A program made the position numbers and the translations under genes. Positions 15,673 to 24,818 of a stretch of 64,000 nucleotides of DNA are shown here, piece after piece. The notes under the pieces are model-generated. The model was not told the origin of the DNA, ran no database searches, and worked only from the letters and a program-made list of their open reading frames with translations. Numbering within the stretch: position 1 is the stretch's first letter; each line of letters opens with the position of its first letter. This DNA is from Clostridia bacterium (lineage in GTDB: Bacteria; Bacillota; Clostridia; Oscillospirales; Acutalibacteraceae). The stretch lies in NCBI GenBank assembly GCA_017414965.1, contig JAFQJL010000004.1:1-64000 (forward strand), written 5' to 3'.

Positions 15673-17184
15673 ATGAATTGGCGGCGATGGCTGGCCGGAT
15701 TGCTGGTGCCGGCGTTGTTGCTGGCAGGCGGATGCTCGTTTAGAACCAAATACGGCGATACGTTCCGCTTCCCCCTGGGAGCAGAGCCGGTGCAGCTGGA
15801 TCCGCAGATGGCGGCGGACGCGGCGTCGGTAACGGTGCTGCGCTCACTGATGGAAGGGCTGACCGTGTTGGATGCACAAGGAAAGCCGCAGCCGGCGGTA
15901 GCGGAAGCGTGGAATCACACAAACGAGGGGCGCTCGTGGACCTTCGTTTTGCGGGAATGTACATGGAGCAATAAAACGCCGGTGACGGCAGCGGATTTTG
16001 TGTATGCGTGGAATCGCGCGACGGACGGATCCATCGGCTCGCCGTTGTCGGCGAGGTTTGCGAATATCCATTCGGTGCGAGCCGAGGGCGACCGCGTGTT
16101 GCGTGTCACCTTAAAGCAAGCGGACGCGGCGTTTGACGCGGCGGTGGCAGACACGGCGTTTTTCCCTTGCAACCGCGCGTTCTTTGAACAGACGCAAGGA
16201 CATTACGGCATGGATGCGGAGCACGTGCTGTCCAACGGCGCGTTTACGCTGGCGGCGTGGGAGCATCATTCGTATGTGAGTATGCACCGAAATGAAGAAT
16301 ATTATGCGGTTAAGCAGGTGGCACCGGAGGCGGTGCGGTACGTGATCGGTCGGCCGAGCGATCCGGTGACCGCGCTGGCGGAAAACGAACTGGATGCCGC
16401 TGAGCTGACGGCCGAACAGGCGATCGAAGCAGAAAAAAGCGGTTTGCCGGTCATCGGGATGAACGACAGCCTGTGTGCGCTGTGGTTTAACACCTCGGTG
16501 AAATCGCTGGCAAACGCGGCGGTGCGGCGCGCGCTTCGCGACTCGGTGGAATGGGATCTGCTGAAAGATTCGCTGGCGCTGCAAAACGCGGTGGCCGGTC
16601 AGGTGGATTTCGTGCCGCCGGATGCGGTGTGGGGCGACGGCGGTTATCGCGAAGCGGCGGGCACGGTGGGTTACACCATGACGGATAACGCGACGGCGGC
16701 GCTTCGGAAGGCGGCGCTTCCGACGCTCACGGTGCTTTGCACGGACGACGAGGCGACTTTGCAGGCGGCACGGCTGATTTTACAATCGTGGCAAAAGCAC
16801 GCGGATCTGTATTTCTCGCTGAAACCGCTGGCGGCGGACGAACTGGCAGCGCGTATGGCGGTCGGCAACTACGAGATCGCGATCGGCGCGGTCACCGGCG
16901 GCTCGGCGGATGCCCGTCGTCTGCTGGCGGCGTACACCTCATCGGATGCCGATAACGTCACGCGTCTGCAAAACGCGGCGCTGGCGCAGCAGATTGCCGC
17001 GGCCGATTCGACGGCCGAGCTGACGGCGTGCGAGGCCAAGCTGCACGAGCTGTGTCCGTGTGTGCCGCTGTGGTACGCGGCGCGCGCCTACGCGACCGGC
17101 AAGGGGGTCGAGGGACTGACCATTCGCCCGTTTAACGGCGATCCGATCGGTGCCGTGTACGATTTTATCAACGCAGAGAAATAA
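15673..17184 (+). CDS. Peptide-type ABC transporter solute-binding lipoprotein (OppA/family 5)
   Basis: A 503-residue extracellular lipoprotein. The signal peptide ends in the lipobox LLAGGC (Cys about 21), after which the mature chain starts SFRTKYGDTFRF. The body has the SBP family 5 pattern: LDPQMAADAASVTVLRSLMEGLTVLDAQGK near the N terminus, SWTFVLREC and TAADFVYAWNRA in domain I. This family delivers oligopeptides to an Opp/Dpp permease. No permease or ATPase gene is adjacent, so it is an orphan binding protein that must share a transporter or act in sensing. It has its own promoter and terminator. Confidence 0.92.
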   Translation: MNWRRWLAGLLVPALLLAGGCSFRTKYGDTFRFPLGAEPVQLDPQMAADAASVTVLRSLMEGLTVLDAQGKPQPAVAEAWNHTNEGRSWTFVLRECTWSNKTPVTAADFVYAWNRATDGSIGSPLSARFANIHSVRAEGDRVLRVTLKQADAAFDAAVADTAFFPCNRAFFEQTQGHYGMDAEHVLSNGAFTLAAWEHHSYVSMHRNEEYYAVKQVAPEAVRYVIGRPSDPVTALAENELDAAELTAEQAIEAEKSGLPVIGMNDSLCALWFNTSVKSLANAAVRRALRDSVEWDLLKDSLALQNAVAGQVDFVPPDAVWGDGGYREAAGTVGYTMTDNATAALRKAALPTLTVLCTDDEATLQAARLILQSWQKHADLYFSLKPLAADELAARMAVGNYEIAIGAVTGGSADARRLLAAYTSSDADNVTRLQNAALAQQIAAADSTAELTACEAKLHELCPCVPLWYAARAYATGKGVEGLTIRPFNGDPIGAVYDFINAEK

Positions 17185-17186
17185 GA

Positions 17187-17225
17187 AAACGCCCTCGGTG
17201 TCAAACGATGACACCGAGGGCGTTT
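17187..17225 (+). terminator. Intrinsic terminator
   Basis: Perfect 17-bp stem (17187-17203 and 17209-17225) with AACGA loop, directly after the lipoprotein gene, followed by TTTG. Confidence 0.92.
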
Positions 17226-17415
17226 GTTTTCGTCAAAAATGCGACGAGACGGAGGAGGCGCTCCTTGTGTTGATAGCAAAATCCCCAAAACCTACCCCCG
17301 ATATACAAATTGTAGAAATAGATAAAAATAAAACAAATCGGACAATGCGACGCATTTTATTTGTCCGTAGAGAATATATTATTATAAATGTAATATAAAT
17401 AATACCTTATTATAT

Positions 17416-17450
17416 ATAAAGGCCGAACGAGAAACTCGTTCGGCCTTTAT
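17416..17450. terminator. Intrinsic terminator
   Basis: Perfect 16-bp stem ATAAAGGCCGAACGAG/CTCGTTCGGCCTTTAT with AAA loop, just beyond the stop codon of pduL (minus strand). The 190 bases between this and the previous terminator are AT-rich and show no gene. Confidence 0.9.
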
Positions 17451-17456
17451 GGTTGC

Positions 17457-18035
17457 TTACTTTATCACGATACCCATTTGATTGGGGGCGCAGCAAGCGG
17501 CGTTGGCTTCGTCGGTGTCGATGTGCATCGCCAGCGCATAGCTGTCGCTCACACGGACGACCACGTCACCCAGCACGCAGTTGCGGCCGTTGTCGTTTTC
17601 GATCTTCACGCTGACAACGTCCTTGTCCGCCAGACCGAACTCCGCCGCGTCAGCGGTGGTCATATGGATGTGGCGCTTGGCGGCGATCACGCCCTCGGTC
17701 AGCTCCACTTCGCCGCACGGACCGACCAGCTTGCAGGCGCCCGAGCCGGCGATATCGCCCGACTCACGCACCGGCGCGTTTACGCCGATGGAGCGCGCAT
17801 CGGTCAGCGACAGCTCGACCTGCGTCGCACCGCGGCACGGACCGAGAATGGACACGCCGGCCAGCTCGCGCTTCGGACCGACAACGGTCACGCGCTCGGC
17901 ACAGGCGTACTGACCCGGCTGGGACAGCATCTTTTTGACGGTCAGCTCATAGCCGGCGCCAAACAACGTTTCCAGATCCTTCTGGGAGACGTGTACGTGG
18001 CGGGCAGAGGTTTCCACTAAGACTTCGTTTTTCAT
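17457..18035 (-). CDS. pduL: PduL-type phosphate acyltransferase
   Basis: A 192-residue phosphotransacylase that interconverts acyl-CoA and acyl phosphate with a catalytic Zn site, structurally unrelated to Pta. The duplicated PduL metal motifs are present: ARHVHVS near residue 15, AKRHIHMTT near 122 and MHIDTDEANA near 175. No N-terminal encapsulation peptide and no microcompartment genes are nearby, so it is probably the housekeeping acetyl-CoA to acetyl phosphate enzyme, fitting with PflBA elsewhere in the window. ATG 18035 has AAGGAAG upstream. Acetate kinase is not in the window. Confidence 0.92.
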   Translation of the reverse strand: MKNEVLVETSARHVHVSQKDLETLFGAGYELTVKKMLSQPGQYACAERVTVVGPKRELAGVSILGPCRGATQVELSLTDARSIGVNAPVRESGDIAGSGACKLVGPCGEVELTEGVIAAKRHIHMTTADAAEFGLADKDVVSVKIENDNGRNCVLGDVVVRVSDSYALAMHIDTDEANAACCAPNQMGIVIK

Positions 18036-18151
18036 AAAACACACTTCCTTTCAAATTTCACCGACATTGTACCGCAAAACAGATGATTTTTCAAGAGATA
18101 TGTGCTATAATCTTTTTATAAACCATAATTTTTTTGTTGGGAGGACGAAAA

Positions 18152-18754
18152 ATGCCGGAATTTACCGAATGGAACGCCTTGATCGAGGCGTGTCAGAACT
18201 GCCGCGCGTGCGGCTTATGCGAAACGCGGACCAACGTCGTGGTCGGCGTCGGACCGGAAAACGCGGAGGTATTGTTTATCGGCGAGGGACCGGGGGAAAA
18301 CGAGGATCTGCAGGGCGAGCCGTTTGTGGGACGCGGCGGCAAGCTCTTGGATCTGGCGCTGCATGCCGTCGGGTTGGACCGTCGCCGCAACATCTACATC
18401 GGTAACTCGGTCAAGTGTCGTCCGCCGAAGAATCGCGATCCGTTGCCGGAGGAGCAGGCGGCGTGCGCGCACTGGCTAGAAAACCAGATCGCGCTGTTAA
18501 ATCCCAAGATCATCGTTTGCTTGGGGCGGGTATCCGCATGCCGCATCATCAAGCCGGATTTCAAGGTCACGCGGGAGCACGGTCAGTTCTTCGAACGGGA
18601 CGGGCGTTTGCTGATGGGTACGCTGCATCCGGCCGCCATTTTGCGCGATCCGCGCAAAAAGAGCGAGTGGTTTGCGGATTTTGTGGCGCTGCGCGACAAA
18701 ATCCAAGAGGTGTGCGACCATACCGAGCTGGCCGATCCGGCGGAGTTTGCATAA
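18152..18754 (+). CDS. Uracil-DNA glycosylase, family 4 (Fe-S)
   Basis: A 200-residue base-excision repair enzyme that removes uracil from DNA. The N-terminal [10 protein letters not shown] cluster and later cysteines ([14 protein letters not shown]) provide 4Fe-4S ligands typical of family 4/5. GEGPGENED is the active-site motif I, and [12 protein letters not shown] is the motif II. ATG 18152 is preceded by GGGAGGACGAAAA. It is followed by parAB with a separate promoter. Confidence 0.94.
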   Translation: MPEFTEWNALIEACQNCRACGLCETRTNVVVGVGPENAEVLFIGEGPGENEDLQGEPFVGRGGKLLDLALHAVGLDRRRNIYIGNSVKCRPPKNRDPLPEEQAACAHWLENQIALLNPKIIVCLGRVSACRIIKPDFKVTREHGQFFERDGRLLMGTLHPAAILRDPRKKSEWFADFVALRDKIQEVCDHTELADPAEFA

Positions 18755-18770
18755 AATCGAAAAAAAGTAT

Positions 18771-18798
18771 TTGCCATTTTCACAGAATGTGGTATAAT
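18771..18798 (+). promoter_or_regulatory. Promoter of parAB
   Basis: TTGCCA (18771-18776), 16-nt spacer, TATAAT (18793-18798), about 38 nt before the parA start. Confidence 0.7.
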
Positions 18799-18836
18799 GA
18801 CTTGTAAACCTATTTTTTAGAAAGGGGCGGAATGCC

Positions 18837-19601
18837 GTGGGACGCATTGTGGCGATCTACAACCAAAAAGGCGGCGTGGGAAAAACCACCACGACGGTAA
18901 ATCTGGCTTCCGCCTTGGCGGCTGAGGGCAAACGCGTGTTGCTGGTGGATATGGATCCGCAGGGCAACACCACCGGCGGCGTGGGTGTCAACAAAAACAA
19001 GGTTGGCGCCAGCGTGTACGATTTGATCACCGGCGGTTGCACCGCCAAGGATGCCGTGCTGTCCTTGCCGTTTGAAAATTTGTACTTACTGCCGGCGGAT
19101 CAGGAGCTCGCCGGTGCGGAGATCGAGCTGACCGCCATCAGCCGCCGCGAATCCCGCTTGAAAGCGGGACTCGCCGAGGTGCGCGAGCAGTTTGATTACA
19201 TCTTCATCGATTGTCCGCCGTCGCTGGGGCTTTTGTCGCTCAACTCGTTGGTCGCGGCGGATACCGTGATCGTGCCGATCCAGTGCGAGTATTACGCGTT
19301 GGAGGGGTTGTCGCAGTTGATGGCGACCATGCGGCAGGTCAAGCGCCTGTACAATCCGACGCTGGACATCGAGGGCGTGCTGCTCACGATGTACGACGGC
19401 CGCCTCAACCTCACGCAGCAGGTGGTGGCCGAGGTCAAAAAATTCTTTCCGCGCAAGGTGTTCGGAACGCCCATCCCGCGTTCCGTTCGCTTGGCGGAGG
19501 CGCCCAGTTTCGGGCGTCCGATCAATTATTACGATCGCTCGTCCCGCGGCTGTCAAGCGTATGCGGAACTGGCAAAAGAACTGTTGAGGAGGGGAATCTG
19601 A
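18837..19601 (+). CDS. parA: Chromosome-partitioning ATPase ParA/Soj
   Basis: A deviant Walker ATPase of 254 residues that works with ParB-parS in origin segregation. The Walker A motif [10 protein letters not shown] is at about 10-19, Walker A-prime DMDPQGN at about 40-46 and Walker [10 protein letters not shown] near 123-131. Chromosomal Soj-type length. The start is GTG 18837 ([13 protein letters not shown]) with GGGGCGG upstream. It overlaps parB by one base (TGATG). Unlike many genomes it is next to a UDG gene and serS, not rsmG or gidA. Confidence 0.95.
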   Translation: MGRIVAIYNQKGGVGKTTTTVNLASALAAEGKRVLLVDMDPQGNTTGGVGVNKNKVGASVYDLITGGCTAKDAVLSLPFENLYLLPADQELAGAEIELTAISRRESRLKAGLAEVREQFDYIFIDCPPSLGLLSLNSLVAADTVIVPIQCEYYALEGLSQLMATMRQVKRLYNPTLDIEGVLLTMYDGRLNLTQQVVAEVKKFFPRKVFGTPIPRSVRLAEAPSFGRPINYYDRSSRGCQAYAELAKELLRRGI

Positions 19602-20452
19602 TGTCATTGAAGAAAGGCGGCCTTGGAAAAGGTCTGGATGCGTTGTTGATGGAAAACGCCTCCGATTCGGATGCGCAGGTAAGCTTGCGGATCAGCGATA
19701 TCGTTCCCAACCGCAACCAGCCGCGAAAGGCGTTTGACGACGATGCGCTTCGCGAACTCGCGGATTCCATCGCCCAGCACGGTGTGCTGCAGCCGCTGCT
19801 CGTGCGGCCGATGACCGACGGCAGCTATCAGCTGGTCGCCGGCGAGCGCCGCTGGCGCGCGTCTCGCTTGGCGGGACTGACCGAGGTGCCGGTCGTGGTG
19901 CGCGAAATGTCCGAGCAGGAAGCGTCGGCGGTGGCGTTGATCGAAAACCTGCAGCGCGAGGATTTAAATCCGATGGAAGAAGCCTTGGGCTTCAAATCGT
20001 TGATGGAAACCTACGGTCTGACGCAGGAGGAAACCGCGGCGGTGGTCAACAAATCCCGTCCGGCTGTCACCAATGCGCTCCGTTTGCTGACCTTGCCCGC
20101 ACCCATCGCCACGATGGTCACCGCCGGCAAGATCTCCGCCGGTCACGCGCGGGCGATCCTGTCGTTTGACACCGAGGCCGAGATGCTCGCCGCCGCCGAA
20201 CAGGCAGCGGACAAGCAGTTGTCGGTGCGCGAGGTGGAACGGATGGCAAAGGCCTCCCACGCCGCGCCGAGTGCGGAAAAGAAAAAATCGCCGGTCACCA
20301 ACTACTACAAGGAAGTGGAACTGGCGCTCAACGCAGCGATGAACCGTCGCGTGAAGGTCATTCCGGGCAAAACCGGCGGCGTGCTGCAAATCGAGTTTTA
20401 TTCTCAAGACGATCTGCGGGATTTGGCCAACGCCATCTCGCCGGAACAATAA
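19601..20452 (+). CDS. parB: Chromosome-partitioning protein ParB/Spo0J
   Basis: A 283-residue CTPase clamp that binds parS and loads SMC. It starts with the usual KKGGLGKGLDALL. The ParB/Srx CTP-binding domain has GERRWRASRLAG (about 85-96) and ENLQREDLNPMEEA (about 118-131). The central HTH (about 135-165) has LTQEETAAVVNKSRPAVTNALRLL. The C-terminal dimerisation part follows a basic linker. ATG 19601 overlaps the parA stop; GAGGAGGGG is the ribosome site. No parS-like site (TGTTTCACGTGAAACA-type) was seen in the window. Confidence 0.95.
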   Translation: MSLKKGGLGKGLDALLMENASDSDAQVSLRISDIVPNRNQPRKAFDDDALRELADSIAQHGVLQPLLVRPMTDGSYQLVAGERRWRASRLAGLTEVPVVVREMSEQEASAVALIENLQREDLNPMEEALGFKSLMETYGLTQEETAAVVNKSRPAVTNALRLLTLPAPIATMVTAGKISAGHARAILSFDTEAEMLAAAEQAADKQLSVREVERMAKASHAAPSAEKKKSPVTNYYKEVELALNAAMNRRVKVIPGKTGGVLQIEFYSQDDLRDLANAISPEQ

Positions 20453-20469
20453 GAAAGAAGGCTATCGAT

Positions 20470-21756
20470 ATGTTGGATATTAAGTTGATCCGCACCAATC
20501 CGGATTACGTGAAGGAAGGCTGCCACAAGCGCGGCAAGGATATGGACGCGGTGGTAGACGAGATCTTGGCGCTGGATGCCGAGCGCCGTGCGATCACGGC
20601 GGAGGTCGAGGCGAAGAAGGCGGAGCAAAACGCCGCTTCGCGTGAGATCCCGAAGATCAAAAAAGAGGGCGGCGACGTGTCCGCCATTATGGCGAAGATG
20701 AAAGAGCTGTCTGCTGCCGTTAAGGAAGAGGACGCGAAGCTTGGCGAAGTGGAAGCCAAACAGCGCGAGCTGATGCTGTCGATGCCCAACCTGCCGTACG
20801 ACGACGTGGTCGCCGGCGGTAAGGAGAACAACGCCGTGGTACACGTGTGGGGCGAGAAGCCGACCTTTGATTTTGAGATCAAGGATCACGTGGAACTGTG
20901 CGAGTCGCTCGGTATGATCGACTACAAGCGCGGCGCCAAACTGGGTGGCAACGGCGCGTGGATCTATCGCGGTATGGGCGCTCGCATGGAATGGGCGCTG
21001 TTAAACTTCTTTATTTCGGAGCATCTGGCGGACGGCTACGAGTTTTTGCTGCCGCCGCATATGCTGGGCGAATCCTGCGGCGTGACCGCCGGTCAGTTCC
21101 CGAAATTTGCGGACGAGGTGTACAAGATCGGCAACCCCACCGGCGAGCCGAAATTCCTGCTTCCGACCGCCGAGACGGCGCTGGTCAACCTGCATCGTGA
21201 CGAGATCCTTACGCTGGAGGAACTGCCGCGCAAGTATTGCGCGTACACGCCGTGCTACCGTCGTGAGGCGGGCAGCTATCGCTCGGAGGAGCGCGGTATG
21301 ATCCGCGGTCACCAGTTCGACAAGGTCGAGATGGTGCAGTACACCACCGCCGAGGGCAGCGCTGAGGCGTTTGAAGAAATGGTCGGCAAGGCGGAGCGTC
21401 TGGTGCAGAAGCTCGGACTCCACTATCAGCTGTCCAAGCTGGCGGCGGGCGACTGCTCGTATTCGATGGCCCGCACCAACGACATCGAAGTGTGGATTCC
21501 GTCGATGGGCATTTACAAGGAGGTTTCCTCCGCGTCCAACGCGCGCGATTATCAGGCGCGCCGCGGCAACATTAAGTATCGCGATGCGGACGGCAAGGTG
21601 CAGTTTGCGCATACGCTGAATGCGTCCGGTCTGGCGACCAGCCGCATTATGCCGGCGATCGTCGAGCAGTTCCAAAACGCCGACGGTTCGGTGACGGTGC
21701 CGGAGGTGCTGCGTCCGTTTATGGGCGGCATCGAGGTTATCAAGCCGGAGAAATAA
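20470..21756 (+). CDS. serS: Seryl-tRNA synthetase
   Basis: A 428-residue class II synthetase that charges tRNA-Ser (and tRNA-Sec where present). N-terminal antiparallel coiled-coil arm (about 28-105), then the catalytic core with motif 1 near GARMEWALLNFF, motif 2 TPCYRREAGSYRSEERGM, and motif 3 TLNASGLATSRIMPAIVEQF. Normal bacterial length. It follows parB by 17 nt, too close for a T-box leader, so it may be co-transcribed with parAB. Confidence 0.96.
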   Translation: MLDIKLIRTNPDYVKEGCHKRGKDMDAVVDEILALDAERRAITAEVEAKKAEQNAASREIPKIKKEGGDVSAIMAKMKELSAAVKEEDAKLGEVEAKQRELMLSMPNLPYDDVVAGGKENNAVVHVWGEKPTFDFEIKDHVELCESLGMIDYKRGAKLGGNGAWIYRGMGARMEWALLNFFISEHLADGYEFLLPPHMLGESCGVTAGQFPKFADEVYKIGNPTGEPKFLLPTAETALVNLHRDEILTLEELPRKYCAYTPCYRREAGSYRSEERGMIRGHQFDKVEMVQYTTAEGSAEAFEEMVGKAERLVQKLGLHYQLSKLAAGDCSYSMARTNDIEVWIPSMGIYKEVSSASNARDYQARRGNIKYRDADGKVQFAHTLNASGLATSRIMPAIVEQFQNADGSVTVPEVLRPFMGGIEVIKPEK

Positions 21757-21764
21757 GTTCACCC

Positions 21765-21797
21765 ATTGCCGCGCAGAGGCTCTGCGCGGCAATTTTT
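21765..21797 (+). terminator. Intrinsic terminator after serS
   Basis: Stem ATTGCCGCGCAGAG/CTCTGCGCGGCAAT (21765-21778 and 21780-21793) followed by TTTT. The thioesterase gene starts only 17 nt later, so it may be expressed partly by readthrough. Confidence 0.82.
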
Positions 21798-21813
21798 CTA
21801 AAAGGAGAATCGC

Positions 21814-22575
21814 ATGCTTACCAATCCGTATGTATGGCACACCCACGTTACCACCTACGACGCCGGCCCCGATCAGACGATGCGGTTGTCGTCGATCCTG
21901 AAACTGCAGCAGGAGGTCGGGGAGATGCAGTTGGCGGAAGTGAACGCCGGCTACCGCGATCAGTTGAAAAACGGTATGGCATTTGTGCTCACCCGCACGA
22001 ACGTGGAGATTTATCGCGCGCCGGAGTTGGGCGAAAAGATCGCAATCAAAACGTGGCCGCGCGGCACCAAGGGTGCGCAGTTTTTCCGTTGCTACGAGAT
22101 CTACGCCGAGGCGGACGGGCAGTTGCTGACGTCGAGCGTATCGGCGTTCGCGTTGGTTGATCCGGTGGAGCATAAGATCCTGCGGCCGCAGATGTTTGAG
22201 GACACGTTCCGGCTGGGATTTGATTTGGAGCTGACCACCTCGTGCCCCGATCCGAAGAAATGGGCGCCGCCGGTGCCGACCGCGCCGGTCGCACAGGTGA
22301 CGGTCAACCACTCGGATACCGACTGGAACCACCACCTCAACAACACGGTGTACGCCGATCTGCTTACCGACTATATGCCGGACGGGCAGGCGTTTGACAA
22401 GCGGATCGTTGCGTTTGCCATCGAATTTATGCGTGAGGCGCTGCCGCTGGAAACGCTGGATATCGCGGCGTGCGCGGTGCCGACCGAGGTTGGCGGCGAG
22501 TCGTACGTGGTCGGCTCGCACGAGCGCGGCGAGTGTTTTCGCGCCAAAGCGTTGTGGAAACGCCCTATATTATAA
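21814..22575 (+). CDS. Acyl-ACP thioesterase
   Basis: A 253-residue double hotdog enzyme (FatA/FatB-like bacterial family) that hydrolyses acyl-ACP to free fatty acid. The N-terminal hotdog has LQQEVGEMQL and AFVLTRTNVEIYRAP with the characteristic WPRGTKG. The catalytic region of the second repeat reads NHSDTDWNHHLNNTVYADL, with Asn, His and Asp/Glu positions of the family. ATG 21814 follows AAAAGGAG. It is located right before the ribosomal superoperon, with a terminator in between. Confidence 0.9.
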   Translation: MLTNPYVWHTHVTTYDAGPDQTMRLSSILKLQQEVGEMQLAEVNAGYRDQLKNGMAFVLTRTNVEIYRAPELGEKIAIKTWPRGTKGAQFFRCYEIYAEADGQLLTSSVSAFALVDPVEHKILRPQMFEDTFRLGFDLELTTSCPDPKKWAPPVPTAPVAQVTVNHSDTDWNHHLNNTVYADLLTDYMPDGQAFDKRIVAFAIEFMREALPLETLDIAACAVPTEVGGESYVVGSHERGECFRAKALWKRPIL

Positions 22576-22588
22576 TAAGGTATTATAT

Positions 22589-22626
22589 AAAAGCCGTCTG
22601 CACCGCGCAGACGGCTTTTGTTTTTT
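22589..22626 (+). terminator. Intrinsic terminator after the thioesterase gene
   Basis: Perfect 13-bp stem AAAAGCCGTCTGC/GCAGACGGCTTTT with ACCGC loop and a following T run (TTTTGTTTTTT). Confidence 0.92.
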
Positions 22627-22768
22627 AAAAATAACCCATTTCTACCTAAACCACAAGTTCTTGGGGTTTGAAAGGGGGCTTGACCACAACCGGTTTGAAT
22701 TGGTCGTTTTCCGCAAAACGGCGCGGAAAATCGCGCGAAAATTTATCAAAAAAATTTTCAAAAAACTA

Positions 22769-22797
22769 TTGACAACGCCCTTGCAATCATATAGAAT
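22769..22797 (+). promoter_or_regulatory. Promoter of the S10-spc-alpha superoperon
   Basis: TTGACA (22769-22774), 17-nt spacer, TAGAAT (22792-22797). It is preceded by an A/T-rich tract (22741-22768) that could act as an UP element. Transcription would begin near 22804. Confidence 0.88.
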
Positions 22798-22803
22798 AAT
22801 AGG

Positions 22804-23155
22804 GCACGCGTGTGGCAAAAAGGGAGAACTACGCCCATTTTGACCTGCACGCAGGACTGCACGATATGCGTTGAAGCGGGAGGTTGCAGCCGATCGGCTG
22901 GTTATTTCCGTGGAGTATGTCCGATTTCAAACCGGGCGAAATGAGAGAACCGTGCAGGGCATCGAAGGTCGCAGTATGCTCCTAACCCAAAGCGTCTGCG
23001 CCGGACACGCTCTGGCAAGGTGTCACCAAATCCGCCCCCGGAAACACTTGAACCGCAAGTTTTCCGGTTTTTTAGTGAGAAACGGGGAAACACCCGGCAG
23101 GGTGGACGGTTTTGGTGCAGCCCGCCTAAAAAAATTTCAAGGAGGCGTTTTACAA
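22804..23155 (+). promoter_or_regulatory. Long leader of the ribosomal protein superoperon
   Basis: About 350 nt between the promoter and rpsJ with no convincing gene. It contains GC-rich inverted segments, a tiny open frame at 22917-22985, and an intrinsic terminator at 23038-23073. This arrangement fits autogenous control of the operon by a ribosomal protein or another attenuation system. It does not match any leader that I can name (the E. coli L4-responsive S10 leader is the functional precedent). Confidence 0.65.
23038..23073 (+). terminator. Attenuator-like terminator in the rpsJ leader
   Basis: CCGGAAACACTTG (23038-23050) pairs with CAAGTTTTCCGG (23056-23067), leaving one bulged C and an AACCG loop, and is followed by six T. 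It lies 83 nt before the rpsJ start, downstream of the promoter, so it must be overcome for expression of the operon. Confidence 0.75.
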
Positions 23156-23467
23156 GTGGCAGTCAAAGAGAAAATCAGAATTCGCATCAAGGGATACGAT
23201 TCCCAGCTGGTCGACAAAGCGTCGGAGCAGATCGTCAACGCCGCGCACAACACGGGCGCGCGTGTGTCCGGTCCGGTGCCGCTGCCGACCGAGAAGGAAG
23301 TGGTTACGATCCTTCGTGCCGTGCACAAGTATAAGGACAGCCGTGAGCAGTTCGAAACTCGCACGCACAAGCGTCTGATCGACATCCTTCGTCCGTCCAA
23401 CAAGACAGTTGAAGCCCTTATGGGTCTTGAACTTCCCGCCGGTGTCGAGATCGAGATCAAACTGTAA
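23156..23467 (+). CDS. rpsJ: 30S ribosomal protein S10
   Basis: 103-residue S10/NusE, a component of the 30S head and of NusB-NusE antitermination complexes. Conserved [16 protein letters not shown] start and [23 protein letters not shown] end. The start is GTG 23156 ([10 protein letters not shown]) with AAGGAGG upstream; an in-frame frame that opens far upstream in the leader is rejected. First gene of the superoperon. Confidence 0.97.
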   Translation: MAVKEKIRIRIKGYDSQLVDKASEQIVNAAHNTGARVSGPVPLPTEKEVVTILRAVHKYKDSREQFETRTHKRLIDILRPSNKTVEALMGLELPAGVEIEIKL

Positions 23468-23547
23468 GTAGTAACGGTTTGCACATCTTGACACGGTGAG
23501 GTCACGTTGGCGCGAGAGCGTCAACCAATAACCAAGGAGGCATAGTT

Positions 23548-24180
23548 ATGCAGAAAGGTATCATTGGCAAGAAGATCGGCATGACGCAGATCTTCGACGA
23601 CATGGGCAACGTCGTGCCGGTCACTGTTGTAGAAGCAGGTCCGTGCGTGGTTGTCCAGAAGAAGACCGTTGAAAACGACGGTTACGAAGCCGTTCAGTTC
23701 GGCTTCGGCGAAGTGACCACCAAGCACGTCACCAAGGCGTTGCAGGGCCACTTCAACAAAGCGGACGTCGCTCCGAAGAAAGTGCTTCGCGAGTTCCGTC
23801 TGGCCGATTGCGGCAGCTACAACATCGGTGATGTTGTGAATGCGGATGCGTTCGCCGTGGGCGAGCACGTCGACGTTGTCGGTACGAGCAAAGGTAAGGG
23901 CTACGCCGGCGCGATCAAGCGTTGGAACTTCGGCCGTCTCCGTGAGTCCCACGGTACTGGTCCGGTGGCCCGTCATGCCGGTTCGCAGGGTGCGTGCTCC
24001 TCGCCGTCCCGCGTGTTCCCGGGTATGAAAGCGGCTGGTCATCTGGGTGTCGAGCGCGTTACCGTGCAGAACCTGGTGGTCGCTAAGATCGATGCGGAGA
24101 ACAATCTGATCGCTATCAAGGGCGCCATTCCGGGCCCGAACGGCGGCATCGTGATGATCTCCGACAGCGTGAAAGCGTAA
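23548..24180 (+). CDS. rplC: 50S ribosomal protein L3
   Basis: 210-residue L3, an early assembly protein near the peptidyl-transferase centre. Starts [20 protein letters not shown], the usual bacterial N terminus, and keeps the extension loop ([23 protein letters not shown], one position differing from the common GSIGASSxPSRVxKG form). Good GGAGG ribosome site; second gene of the S10 part. Confidence 0.97.
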   Translation: MQKGIIGKKIGMTQIFDDMGNVVPVTVVEAGPCVVVQKKTVENDGYEAVQFGFGEVTTKHVTKALQGHFNKADVAPKKVLREFRLADCGSYNIGDVVNADAFAVGEHVDVVGTSKGKGYAGAIKRWNFGRLRESHGTGPVARHAGSQGACSSPSRVFPGMKAAGHLGVERVTVQNLVVAKIDAENNLIAIKGAIPGPNGGIVMISDSVKA

Positions 24181-24194
24181 GGAGGGAATACGAA

Positions 24195-24818
24195 ATGGCA
24201 ACTGTATCTACTTTTGATATGACCGGTAAGCAGACCGGCACCATGGAACTGAACGACGCCGTTTTCGGTATCGTCCCGAACCAGTCGGTCATGCACGACA
24301 TGGTCGTCAACTATCTCGCTAACCAGCGTCAGGGCACGCAGTCGGCTCTGACCCGCGCGGAAGTCCGTGGCGGCGGCAAGAAGCCGTGGCGCCAGAAGGG
24401 CACCGGTCGTGCCCGTCAGGGTTCCATCCGCGCTCCGCAGTGGTATCACGGTGGTGTGGTGTTCGCACCGAAGCCGCGTGATTACAGCTACGCTCTGCCC
24501 AAGAAGATGCGCCGCCTCGCGATGAAGTCGGCCCTCTCCTCCAAGGTGCAGGAAAACGAAATGATCGTTCTCGATGAGCTCACCCTCGCCGAGATCAAGA
24601 CCAAGGCGGTCGCCGACGTGCTGAAGGCGCTGAACACCGGCAAGAAGGTTTTGCTGGTTCTGGCGGAAAACGACACGAAGGCTGTTCTGTCGGCGCGTAA
24701 CATCGCCGGTGTGAAGACCGCGCAGGTCAACACCCTGAATGTGTACGACATCCTTAACTGCGATCAGATCGTGGTTGTCAAGGCTGCCGTCGCTCAGATT
24801 GAGGAGGTATACGCCTGA
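24195..24818 (+). CDS. rplD: 50S ribosomal protein L4
   Basis: 207-residue L4; lines the exit tunnel with L22 and, in some bacteria, represses its own operon. The tunnel loop [21 protein letters not shown] is complete. Its stop overlaps the start of rplW by one base (TGATG), showing translational coupling. L4 is a candidate ligand for the leader upstream of rpsJ (inference). Confidence 0.97.
   Translation: MATVSTFDMTGKQTGTMELNDAVFGIVPNQSVMHDMVVNYLANQRQGTQSALTRAEVRGGGKKPWRQKGTGRARQGSIRAPQWYHGGVVFAPKPRDYSYALPKKMRRLAMKSALSSKVQENEMIVLDELTLAEIKTKAVADVLKALNTGKKVLLVLAENDTKAVLSARNIAGVKTAQVNTLNVYDILNCDQIVVVKAAVAQIEEVYA

Noticed and set aside
18780-20470. parS site near parAB
   Set aside because: No 16-base palindrome like TGTTTCACGTGAAACA was found here or elsewhere in the window by eye.
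22871-23155. N-terminal extension of rpsJ in frame through the leader
   Set aside because: S10 is highly conserved in length, and GTG 23156 has an ideal ribosome site; the extension would cross the attenuator hairpin.
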